A stretch of 64,000 nt of DNA from Gentiana macrophylla. Lineage: Eukaryota > Streptophyta > Magnoliopsida > Gentianales > Gentianaceae. Of this stretch, positions 47,433 through 58,365 are shown piece by piece; the stretch's first letter is position 1, and every line of letters starts with the position of its first letter. The position numbers and the translations under genes are program-made. Under the pieces are notes generated by a model. The model did no database searches. It saw only the letters and a list, made by a program, of their open reading frames with translations, and had not been told where the DNA came from. The stretch is from assembly GCA_026214975.1 (NCBI GenBank), contig CM047808.1, positions 62,894,583 through 62,958,582 of the forward strand, written 5' to 3'.

Positions 47433-47987
47433 TGATAATGTTGAAATTATCACGGAGTTTCAGTGGTGGTTTGAAGGTGGATATCCAAAGAATAAAAGTG
47501 ACGTGAATGTGGTGGTGCATGGTGGCATTGCGGAATTGGTGGTGGAGCAAGCGGTGCAAAATAGAAAGTAGGTAGAGTAGTAAAGCGGCGAGTTGCCTGG
47601 TTTTCTATTTATGCATATCTTCAATGGATTACAATAACCTACATTGAAAGGAAGAAACCGACTTTAGCCTAGTAGAATTACAACAAAGGACTACTTGCAT
47701 AGCTAGATCTTCACCAATTATCGAGTGCTCCGGTGCAGTGATTTACGGCCCTGATGACCTCGATGTTCCTCGCGTCCCTTATCTCTTTATCATGCCAAAA
47801 TCATCGACAACTTATTCCTCTAAGTGTCATGGGCTCGGATCCTATACGGACCTAATCAGTTAAATGGACTCGCCGGTCGGCCCCCGGGCCTTTCCTGATG
47901 TTGAATTGGCTGAAGGTTTATATGTGAGGCCGAGGGTCGGCGGGCCCAAACTGACTTAAGGGCTGAGAGAAACTCTTTTTTCCTTCA
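47433..47987 (-). repeat. Element D 5' LTR (right boundary approximate)
   Basis: Its inner end is TGATAATGTTG on the plus strand, next to the primer site. A minus-strand TATA box (ATAAATAG, about 47604-47612) gives the direction. The outer end lies between about 47950 and 47987, where element E's integrase begins; no second LTR copy is present in the window to fix it. Confidence 0.5.
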
Positions 47988-48465
47988 GTTAAATCTACCT
48001 AATATCGTTTGGGCCTATAGGACCATGCCGAACTCGGCAACAAGAGAAACTCTTTTTTCCTTAGCATATGGATGCGATTCCGTCATCTAGGCTGAGATTG
48101 TACTTCCATCACCGAGGTCCAAGCTGTACTCACTGATAGATCAAGAGAGCAAACTCCGACATGCGAAAGATGACCTGGAAGAAACTCGATAAGTTGCCTT
48201 CATCCGAATGGCAAAGTATAAACAACAACTCTCTTAGTACTACAATTCCAAGGTTAAACATGCGTACTTCAGGGTAGGTGACCTAGTGTTACGGAAAAAT
48301 GAAGTCAGCCAAGAAGGGCCCCAAGGAAGGCTACACCCAAATTGGGAAGGTCCCTATAAGGCGGTGAAGGTACACAGCAAGGGTGCTTACCAGCTAGCAG
48401 ACGCCAATGGCCGAACCATTCCCAGAAGCTGGAACGCTAACAACTTGCACAAATTTTATACCTAG
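47988..48465 (+). pseudogene. Element E integrase C-terminal part (Tat lineage)
   Basis: Plus strand: LNLPNIVWAYRTMPNSATRE and TLFSLAYG (47991-48072), AEIVLPSPRSKLYSLIDQES, then GDLVLRKNEVSQEG and HPNWEGPYKAVKVHSKGAYQ. It ends WNANNLHKFYT with a stop at 48463. Several internal stops occur (about 48090, 48190, 48236). The upstream part of E is lost or displaced by D's LTR. Orientation is opposite to D. Confidence 0.85.
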
Positions 48466-48598
48466 ACAAGTTCTAGACTCAACATTGATAACTTTGAATA
48501 AGTTGTATTCAGATTAAAGTTTTTCTCCATTTCTTGTGTTATTTATTGTGCGTCCTCTTTTTTCTTAAAGTTTGCAGGTCATATTCAGTTTAATCGTA

Positions 48599-49280
48599 TT
48601 AAGTCCGCTGGACAGACCACCTAAACTCCGCAAGTCGGATTCAGTTTACTTACTAAGTCCGCAAGACGGACCTGCTGAACTCCGCAGGTCGGATTCAGTT
48701 GAATCTTATTAAGTCCGCAGGACGGACCAGCAGAACTCCGCAAGTCGGATTCAGTTGAATCTTATTAAGTCCACAGGACGGACCATCTGAACTCCGCGGG
48801 TCGGATTCAGTTTAACCTTATTAAGTGCGCAGGACGGACCAACTGAACTCCGCAGGTCGGATTCAGTATAATGTTATTAAGTTCGCTGGACGGACCAGCT
48901 AAACTCAGCAGGTCGGATTCATTTTAATCTTATTAAGTCCGCAGGATGGACCAGCAGCACACCGCAAGTCGGATTCAGTTTAATCTTATTAAGTCCGCAG
49001 GACGGACCAGCAGCACTCCGCAAGTCGGATTCAGTTTAATCTTATTCAGACCACAGGATGGACCAGTTTAACTCCACAGGTCGGCTTCGGTTTAATCTTA
49101 TTAAGTCCGCAGGATGGACCAGCTGAACTCCACATGTCGGATTTAGTTTCATCTTATTAAGTCCATAGGACGGACCAGTTGAACTCTGCAAGTCAGATTC
49201 AATTTAATCTTAATAAGTCCACAGGATGGACCAGCTGAACTCCGTAGGTCGGATTCAGTTTAATCTTAATAAGTCCGTAG
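48599..49280 (+). repeat. Tandem repeat array, 56-bp unit, about 12 copies
   Basis: Units of the type AAGTCCGCAGGACGGACCAG + CTGAACTCCGCAGGTCGGAT + TCAGTTTAATCTTATT follow integrase by about 130 bp. They vary at about 5-15 % of positions. Tandem arrays after integrase are a known trait of Tat/Ogre-type elements. The array is cut at 49280 by element F. A decayed relative of the unit is visible at 62046-62210. Confidence 0.93.
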
Positions 49281-50751
49281 TGTTGGATCGAGGACGCGCA
49301 ATAAATACTCTAGAGGGGGGTGAATAGAGTATTATGGACTTTTTAAAAATTGTTTAAAAACTTTCAAAAATACTTGAGCAGATTTATACAATTTGAGTGG
49401 TTAACAGTCAAAATCGGAGTATACACTTAACTTAGTTCAGTTAACGAACCTAGGCGGAAGATCTAGTTTCGATTAACCGTATGAACCTAAGTGACTTCAG
49501 TTGAATTATTTCTAGATCAAGTTCAGTTTGTTAAGATAAAGGACTGATATGCAGAAACTGAAACTTATACCAAATGAAGAAACAGGTTGAACACTTAACC
49601 AAAATCAGAATAGAAAAACTTGCAGATTCAGATTTTAAGTTATTAACCTATAACATGAAATTCTAGGTGTTCAACAAACAAACACAGAATTGCAGATATT
49701 CGGTTTTATGTTGTTTAAAGCCTAAGCATGCAATCCTAAGGTGTGTCAAGGATATAAACTACCTAAAGCACATATGTGTGATCTATAGAAGATCACACCC
49801 ACACACAAGGTTTTCACTAGATGCTGCTTGAGTCTTATTACAAAACAAAAACAAAAAGAGATAAAATTACAACACTCTCACTGTTAAAGTGTTACTAACC
49901 GGATAACCAAACTAGTAGGAGTCTTAAGCAAACCACATACTCCGACTAACACTAAGATGTCATAAATCCTTAGTAACAACATTCAACAGATTTGTACAAC
50001 ACACTCACCAAAGGAGTAATACTCACCAAATGAGTACAAACAAAGAATCACTGCCCGGATTCTTCAACCGAATTCAGCTCCTTGAATTTTCAACTCAAAG
50101 AGAACTAAATCAATCACAACCACAACAAGCTTATTTGTGCCCTTGTTATTGCTCCACAATAACAAGTGGAGAACACTCTCAATTCTACAACACAAATCAC
50201 TAAAGGTTTCTTTAGAGGTGCACTCTAACACACTCACACCTCACTCTTCTAACACTCAAGAAATAAAGACTGATTTCAGAATACAAGTGAAAAGAAAATG
50301 AAGTAGAGACTTAGTGAAATAAAATGTGTCTTTGGAGAGGTTGTTCTACTTTTTTATGAAGGCTGGGGTAGTATAAATACTACTAGAAGAGTAGAAGAGT
50401 ATTAAAGTTGGGCCTTGTACATTACAGCTTTAGCTTTGCAGTCCATTTTATTGTTCCAACGGCTACAGCTGTGTATGAAAGTGACAACTTTGGAGTTTTA
50501 GTCCAGCTTTTGCATCCAGCGGTTCTTTAGTTGTTTCCAAGAGAGAGTGTAAATGCATGCACACTTAACAAAACATTAAATATGTGGATGGGAATAAAGG
50601 TAGGCTAGAGATAAAGAAAAGGAAAGTTACCTAACGGTTACAAAATAATATACTCGGTAAAGCAAAAGTCTAACACACTGATCAAAGCAAAATCACATAG
50701 GAAAGAGAAACACATGTCTCAAGGTTTACACATACCTAGGCACAATATATG

Positions 50752-50755
<4 letters not shown>

Positions 50756-50800
<45 letters not shown>
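50756..50800. repeat. (TA)n microsatellite
   Basis: About 22 TA units. It marks exactly where similarity to the second LTR copy (ending near 58358) stops. Confidence 0.95.
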
Positions 50801-50803
<3 letters not shown>

Positions 50804-51644
50804 CATCACCCACGATATTTAACATACATATATACAGTCCTTCAAAAATATCACAAACATGTATTTTGCATGATTTCACACAAAAGAGTCAGGCTTCGAC
50901 TAGCACATTACCAATTAACAGAAAAGAAGAGCCGATGTTGCATCAGAAGGTCAAATATAAATATATCAACAGTGAAGTTCAAAATCAATTTTCGAATTAA
51001 AGTATATCTATTTCCACATCATATGATTTAATAGAAAATAGGTTCAGATATTAGATCTTAAGCATATATTGACTATAGACTTAGATTAAAACATGTAACA
51101 TAAAGATAATCAAACTTCATAAAAGACATGCAGAGTCACATATAGATCAAAGAATGATTTTTAGGCATTTTGAATCAGAAAGGACACACAGAATGTATCA
51201 AAAGCATTATCAGGCTTTATTTGACTAAAATCAAACAAATCAACAGGATCAATTTAGCATCTAATAATTCGACTAAAAAATTATGCTTATTTTGATTTAA
51301 CAGATCCGACAGATATATATATATATCAAGATTTCGATTCACACAATCTATTACCATAAGCAAATCGAGATTCGAACAAATGCATTAGACAGAATAGCAA
51401 AGAGGATAAGTAAAGGTTAGACCCGATTACATTCAGATTAAGCATGCATTAGACATAATGCATCGTTTAGATTTACTAACCAAGAGATTTAGGGGACGAC
51501 AGATAACTACAGATAAAGGTTCATCCTTTTTTACCAGAGAAAGGTGTAGAAGACATAGGAGCTAATTTGGGATGAAACAAAAGATGAAAGATCGAACCTT
51601 TTATCATTTACACACGAAAATAGTAAGAGAAGGAAAGATGTTAC

Positions 51645-51910
51645 CTGAATAGCAAATTCACGAGTTTGATATGGTAGAAAAGGACATCATGGGCCTCGGT
51701 AAGGTCTTCATCGGCCTTAGTTATCAGAGATTCGTCAGATGGAAGGACGAACTTGCCTTTATGGACCGTAGCTTGGATGGAGGAGCTCAGATACAGAAAT
51801 GAGAGGACCAGAACCGGAGCACAGTCCAGGTGTTGCAGAGGCATCTTTCCAGAAGAGCGATTTCGAGATAAAAGAGAAACATTGAAGCTGGAAGGTTTCT
51901 TCATTCTCAT
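51645..51910 (-). CDS. First exon of an unrecognised, probably host-derived gene, trapped in element F
   Basis: From the minus-strand ATG at 51910 (MRMKKPSSFNVSLLSRN) the frame stays open for 88 codons. It has a hydrophobic, signal-peptide-like segment (CAPVLVLSFLYLSSSIQA, about residues 30-47), then HKGKFVLPSDESLITKADED. It runs straight into a consensus splice donor, TTCAG|GTAACA, at 51645/51644, phase 2. Upstream (51911-51965) is a TC-rich stretch like a plant 5' UTR. Downstream (to about 50760) is T-rich, intron-like sequence with no acceptor I trust. The likely product is secreted or membrane-anchored; I do not recognise it. Alternatively it is an extra ORF native to the element. Confidence 0.45.
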
Positions 51911-52728
51911 TCAGAAAGAGGGAAATTAAGAAGATAAGAGAGCAGAGAGAGACGTTAGAAAGGCAGAAGCCTTTTCTGAAAGGTAATTAAGGAGATTGAG
52001 ACTTATCAGTAATTGAGAAGGTGGAGTTAAAGAGGAGTGGGGTAATAGAGGCAGAATAATGGAGGTGGAAGTTTCTAGGCAACTACTTGGGTGTGAGGCG
52101 GCAGAGATAATAAGGAAATAGGGTTTAGGTTTATGATATATTAAGTTGAGGGATTTTGATTATATAAGGGATATTATGTAAAAATAAGGGTTGAAGGGGC
52201 TAGGATATTATGTAATGAGAGAGATAGAGAATTAAGGATAGAAGATGGTACCCAAACAATATACAACATATACTCATACAATTAGGATAATACACTAGTA
52301 TATAAATATAATAGATTATTATAAAATTCTGTCACAAACATAAATATTGATAAAATAAAATAAAATACTATGACACATGTAGTATAAGACTAAAATAATT
52401 TCATATGTCACATTATAAGTTAAAGTGATGTCATGATCAATATCATTTGAGACACTTATTAAAATTGAACTCATAATGTGACATGCACATACACTTAGAC
52501 ATAATACGTATAAAGTAATTTATGTCACATAGGAAGCTTTATTGTGACATCACAAGATATTTTAGTCACATATAAAATGTAGAAATTAAACTTGATGTGA
52601 CTTGATAATTTTCAAACACATGTCACATAAGATAAACATATTTAGTGACATAGTTAATTGTAGAGTAATTATGAGATATATCCCAAGATAAATATATTCT
52701 GAAATACATCAACACAAAATATTCAACA

Positions 52729-52741
52729 ATTCTCCCCCTTT
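52729..52741 (-). other. Element F polypurine tract
   Basis: The minus strand reads AAAGGGGGAGAAT directly before TGTTGAATA. This matches the PPT style of elements A and B. Confidence 0.8.
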
Positions 52742-53198
52742 GATTATTTTCAAATATCCCTTTAAAACTTTATTTTGGGGTACTCCCCCTACAAATGGGC
52801 TTCATTTAAAAATAAGCACCCCCTTAATAAAACATTTCTTGCTTATCTAAAAATTTTTTAATACATATCTCTCCACCTTAGTTTGAAAATTAATCAAGGG
52901 CTTAAAAGAAATAGGAGAGATAAGAAAAACTATACTTGTAAAGGATACATAATTAGCACAAAATACTTGACAATTAAGGCTTTGGGAGGGTTAAAAAGGA
53001 AAAATATTAAGATAGAGGCTGGGGATAAGGGGTAAAGGAAGGATTTATGGGAGGAAAGGAAGGGAATTTGATATCAAGATTGATACCAAAAGAGTTAAGG
53101 TTTTAGGATAAGAATTGATGCCAAGAACGCTTGTAGATACCAAAAAATGTTGCCAATAAATCCTGCAAAACATGAAATAAGAGACTTTGGTACCCTTT
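52742..53198. other. Element F region between PPT and gag remnant
   Basis: AT-rich, with no pol domain and no supported ORF. In a full element, protease, integrase, RT, RNase H and an env-like ORF (several kb) would lie here; they are absent. Confidence 0.7.
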
Positions 53199-55337
53199 TT
53201 ATACTTTGGGTCCTTGAACAATGGTCAACATGGATTTAGGAACCCAAATTTGCTTAACTTTGGATCCTTGTGAACTAACAAGAGAAGACTTTGGTAACCA
53301 AACTTTCCCAACTTTAGGTCTATGAACAAAAGTACTAGAACCATGGTTTCTAAAATGATGTCCATGAGAACCATAAGTAGGACGGTATGGGAAATGCTGA
53401 AAATATGGAGAATGGGAATGCTGAAAATGAAGAGAATGAGCATGCTGAAAATAAGGTGTATGATGATGATGATATGGTGTGTGATGTGGGGGCTGCCAAT
53501 AGTGATATTGGACATTTTGTGGTGTGTAAGCATTCTGGAAATGTGTATAAAAAGATGTATGATACCTAGGAGCATAATGTCTAGATGATTGTATGTTCCT
53601 AGAAGCATGAGAACTAGATGGATGATGTGTCCTATGATCATGTTGATTAAAAGATGATGAATGACTCATATTATCATGAGTTTTAGATGCGGCACTTTCA
53701 GTTTGATAAAAGTGGTGTCTAGAAGTGAAGTTCCTAGAACCTCTTCTATCATATTGAAAAGCATGGGGCTTCCTAGGAGCAGAATTTCTAGTGTGACGAT
53801 GTGAAGTGGGTGAATCAGCCTTGGGTTGTGATGCAGTGGGATGAGGTGTGTGAAATGGTGTAGATGATGATGCTTGTGCATGAAAAACAGATTGGGGTTT
53901 AAAGAGAAAAGAGGGCTGAATTTCAGGGACTGATTTCTTGCCCTTTTCATCTTCCTTAGAAGATTCAGGACTGAATTCAGTAGATTCCTTAGGAGATGAG
54001 TGAGTAGTGTTCAGCTCATTAGAGCTATTTTCAGATTCTTGAATGATCTTTTTGAAACTTCAGTTCCATGATACACCGATTCTACGCTTGCCTTATGGTT
54101 TATGGTGGTTTCTTTCTAGGTTTCTTAGTATGTGGTTTTTTCTAAGGTTTCTGCTTGTACAAAGTCGGAATAGTAGTAGTCGTATTATCTGTAACTATGG
54201 TTTTCTCTTCGATACTATTCTCTATGTTTGTAACTATGGTTTTATCTTCGATACTATTCTCTATGTTCTCATTGTTTTCTCTATTTCTATTTTTCAAATA
54301 TTCTATTTCATTGTCTTTCTTTTCTATTATTTGAATTATTCTCTTATCAATTGTTTTAATTCCTTTTTAAGATGCATAACTTCACATTTTAACTTCAAAT
54401 TTTCACTAGTTAAAGCAGAAAATGTGGAGTTAGCTTCTTTTACCTCATATTCAGAATCTGTTTGAGGCATGATTTATGAGATTAAACAACATTTCAAATA
54501 GGACTAGATTCATGAGATTCAGGCTGAAAGAACTCGAAATCGAGAATCGATTTGAGGCAACATAGCGAGGTTCAATTTGTATTTCGAAACAAAACTAGAA
54601 TCTTCAAAATTCATATTGTAAGGACTCAAAATCGTGAAGGTTCGAAGAATATGTTCAAAGATAAAATGATTTGCTTGAGATTCATCTTTTGATGAAGATT
54701 CGAAACAAAGAATCGATTCAGTGTTGATCGATCGAGAGGAGAAAGCGGCGAGATAATCCTTCTTTCTTGTATAAATAACGCTTGAAACGCGTCTGAACGA
54801 CTTGTAAAAGCTCGTTCATCAAGATCATCTACACTCTCGCCGCTAATCGAGTGATCGACTTTCGATTCATAATCGGAACTATTCGATTGATTCATAACTT
54901 GAACTGCTTGATTTAGCATTGACGTTCTCGCATTCGTGACTTTTAAAACAACTTTCGAAGAACTAGAAGTCTCGAGATTAGGTCGCTTATGAGACAAAGA
55001 TAGTCATCTCATGAACAAAAGCTAATTCTATAAATTCTTCGATGTGAAAATCGTTTGGATCTTTTTCATCTTTAATGAATGAGACAAAGGAAGTCCATTC
55101 AGGACTTAGACTTCTTAAAAACTTTCTAAGAATATGTATTTCAGAAAATTGTTTCCTAAAGATTTCAAAGTGTCAACATTCAAAGTAAATCGGGAAAACA
55201 TGTCATTAACTGACTCATTAGGACTCATTTGGAATGATTCATATAAATTCTTGAGTTCATTTATTCTTTGAGACGGGTCTGATTTATCATGTCTCATTCG
55301 CAATGTATCACATACTTCTTTTGCAGTTGTACATGAA
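53199..55337 (-). pseudogene. Element F gag (pol absent)
   Basis: Minus strand. It begins abruptly at 55337, next to LTR sequence, in SCTTAKEVCDTLRMRHDKSD, then INELKNLYESFQMSPNESVN and MFSRFTLNVDTLKSLG (55115-55330), the Copia gag core. A Ser-rich part (54626-54997) follows, then a His/Tyr/Gln-rich stretch (53225-53669; e.g. HYWQPPHHTPYHHHHTPYFQ). It ends in GKVWLPKSSL and VKQIWVPKSML, two versions of the gag-protease linker motif seen in element A. The start codon and N-terminus are missing, deleted together with the primer site and the LTR end. Confidence 0.78.
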
Positions 55338-55707
55338 TTGTTTTTAGACCAAGTTCAGTTTGTTAAGAGAAAGGACTGATATGCAGAAACTGAAACTTAT
55401 ACCAAATGAAGAAACAAGTTGAACACTTAACCAAAATCAGAATAGCAAAACTTGCAGATTCAGATTTTAAGTTATTAATCTATAACATGAATTTATAGGG
55501 GTTCAACAAACAAACAAGGAATTGCAGATATTCAGTTTTATGTTGTTTAAAGCCTAAGCATGCAACCCTAAGGTGTGTCAAGGATATAAACTACCTAAAG
55601 CACATATGTGTGATCTATAGAAGATCACACCCACACACAAGGTTTTCACTAGATGCTGCTTGAGTCTTATTACAAAACAAAAACAAAAGGAGATAAAATT
55701 ACAACAC
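55338..55707 (-). repeat. Element F 5' LTR fragment, inner part
   Basis: Matches 49530-49895 closely (e.g. CAAGTTCAGTTTGTTAAG). The last about 250 bp of the LTR (equivalent to 49281-49530), the primer site and the gag start are gone: gag meets LTR sequence directly at 55337/55338. It is interrupted at 55708 by a solo LTR. Confidence 0.85.
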
Positions 55708-57466
55708 TGATGACGTAGATCAAGTAATAAAATACTTGACCACCATAAACCAATACTAGCAAGAGGACTAGGCCCATCGTAGTATAGCTATAGTGAATCA
55801 AGGTCGATCCCACAGGGAACCAATTGTGGATCATCTTATATACAAACAATTAATTAAACATGTCAAGGACATAGAGGCGGTCTACGACCAACATAAGACA
55901 TGAAAAGATAAATTGACAGGACACGACACATAGACAAATAACGTAATTAACCTCCCCAATTATAGTCTTTATCGTTTGGACCTAAACAATTTACATAATA
56001 AACAAAACTTATTAACTATCAATCCGTTTGTATCTATTTTAGATTGGCTACGGGAGTCATCCTCTTTAACTTGACTTAGCACCGGTAAGTCACTAAATCA
56101 CTGTGATATTGTTACGTGACTTCGCCTTTTAGTGCCTCCATCTCATATAACTCACACGCTTACGACTCTAAGGATGCCGATATTAACCGTACACCTCGTC
56201 TAGGCAACATTCCTATGGTTAGGCGTACTTCCTAAACGATCGCATCAGTCTCTGTCCTATTAACAATTACCTGAGCGGTCTCATGTTAATCTACGATTTA
56301 CGTATAACTAGGTGAGCTCAATTCCCAAATACAAAACCTACCTAGATCTCATTGAAAGTCCCGAAGATCATTCATGAGCCAACCTAGAGCCCTATATTGG
56401 TATTTCCTAATCATACGCTAATTAAAACAGACGAGCAACGTGGCAGTAGCCATACCTCCTGAGATGATAAATTCTATTAAGTTAACCTAACCATAAAGAC
56501 GTGGCTATTTAACGGATAAGACAGGGCTCGGTCGACCGAATGGCCTTTTTCCCCCAGTTACATCACATCCTGAACGTATCTCTCGGCGTTTCATCATACA
56601 CAACGGATTAAACAATGGTTAAGTAAAGCATTCATATAAACTAACTTAGATACGCATTAATTAAATCAAGTAGATTCATGAATAAATACTAAGTGTATGA
56701 CGTAGGTTATGGGATCCCCATAGACAAGGAGTCGCCACATCCCTAACGTCATAGCCTAGATCTACATCATCTATCTATGATTAACTAATTCAAACGATAA
56801 AGCATAATTGGGAGGGATTAATTACTTAAAAGAAAGAAACGGAAAATAAAGGCTTACATATTGCAAAAAATTAAATTGTCGAAACCCTCAAATTATTCTA
56901 CATTGTATCAAAGTTGTATTATGAATTGTAAGATTGAAGAAAGAATGAATGATGATGGGATTCAAGGTATGATTTACAATTTCTAGTATTCTTTGCTTAT
57001 ATAGGAGTTTCTGCCGACTTATGAAGGATCTAGAAGGTAAATACTGAAAAAATCCGAAAAGTGACCGAGCCGACATACTCGGTCGATCGAATGGATAGGC
57101 TCGGTCGATCGAGCCCTTTTACACGTGTTAAACGCGTCTCTTTGTCGACTTGTTCCCCATCGCGCGCTTGCGTGTTGATCTGATTAATCTTTCATTTAAT
57201 GCTCCGATTTTCTTCCTCTATTATCTTGAGACCATTGATTGAATGACATTAATCATCTCGATTTATCGTGATCTACAAAATCAGCATTTATCGCACAATA
57301 AATCGGCTTTTAATAATGAAAACGGCTAAATACCAAATATCATATTAATAATCACTTAACATTAAATAATAAATATAAACATGTGATTTAATATGAAATA
57401 TATATTATTAATCTCGATTTAAGGTCAACGTTGATGACTTTTACGGGTATAATTTGACCGTCATCA
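55708..57466 (-). mobile_element. Solo LTR, Athila-type (1759 bp), target duplication AACAC
   Basis: The plus strand starts TGATGACG and ends CGTCATCA (matched ends) and is flanked by AACAC at 55703-55707 and 57467-57471. Removing it restores the LTR sequence seen at 49880-49910. A minus-strand TATA box is at 56997-57004. A pair of GC palindromes (CTCGGTCGATCGA, 57075-57115) lies upstream of it, like the layout of the larger Athila LTR. The GATCCCACAGGGAACC-type segment (55808-55823) resembles Athila LTR ends. No internal sequence remains. Confidence 0.88.
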
Positions 57467-58365
57467 AACACTCTCACTGTTAATGTGTTACTAACCGGAT
57501 AACCAAATTAGTGTTAGTCTTAAGTGAACCACATACTCTGACTAACACTAAATTGTCTTAAATCCTTAGTAACAACATTCAACATATTTGTACAACACAC
57601 TCACCAAAGGAGTAATAATCACCAAAAGAGTACAAGCAAAGAATCACTGCCCGGATTCTTCAACCCGAATTCTGCTCCGTGAATTAAGTAATCAAAGAGA
57701 ACTAAGCGAACTCATCGAACCACAGCTTGGCTAAGTTGTGCCCTTGTTATTGCTTCTCAATAACAAGTGGAGAACACTCACAATGCTAAACACAAATCAC
57801 TAAAAGTTTCTTTAGAGCTGCACTCTAACACACTCACACCTCACTTTTCTAACACTCAAGAAATAAAGACTGATTTCAGAATACAAGTGAAAAGAAAATG
57901 AAGTAGAGACTAAGTGAAATAAATTGTGTCTACTTTTTTATGAAGGCTGGGGTAGTATAAATACAACTAGAATAGTAGAGGAGTAGAAGAGTATTGAAGT
58001 TGGGCCTTGTACAATACAGCTTTAGCTTTGCAGTCCACTTTATTGTTCCAACGGCTACAGCTGTGTATGAAAGTGACAACTTTGGTGTTTTAGTCCAGCT
58101 TTTGCATCCAGCGGTTCTTTAGTTGTTTCCAAGAGAGAGTGTAAATGCATGCACACTTAACAAAACATTAAATCTGTGGATGGGAATAAAGGTAGGCTGG
58201 AGATAGAGAAAAGGCAAGTTACCCAACGGTTACAAAATAATATACTCGGTAAAGCAAAAGTCCAACACACTGATCAAAGAAAAATCACATATGAAATAGA
58301 AACACATGTCTCAAGGTTTACACATACCTAGGCACAATATATGAGGTATCTATATATAATATATA
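57467..58365 (-). repeat. Element F 5' LTR fragment, outer part
   Basis: Matches 49878-50760, including GTATAAATAC near 57956. Similarity ends in a short TA-rich stretch at 58344-58362, where the other copy has its long TA array. The outer LTR end and target-site copy are missing. Confidence 0.85.

Larger units (their letters stand above)
49281..52728 (-). mobile_element. Element F: 3' LTR side (Sirevirus-like, minus strand)
   Basis: The plus strand starts TGTTGGATCGAGG, with the C-rich Sirevirus LTR end visible in reverse (GAGGGGGGTGAATAGAG, 49313-49329). It ends ATTCAACA at 52728, next to a PPT. TG/CA ends match (TGTTGA on minus, CCAACA). About 49530-50757 is repeated at 55338-55707 plus 57467-58365. 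The stretch 50760-52728 has no second copy here and holds a host-like exon, so whether it truly belongs to the LTR is open. A TATA-type GTATAAATAC lies at 50371-50380. Confidence 0.65.

Noticed and set aside
52300..52700. Repeated GTGACAT/ATGTCAC words as a separate MITE
   Set aside because: The words are irregularly spaced and no terminal inverted repeats or target duplication could be found.
53322..53588. Met-rich frame on the plus strand
   Set aside because: Antisense of the His/Tyr-rich gag stretch of element F.
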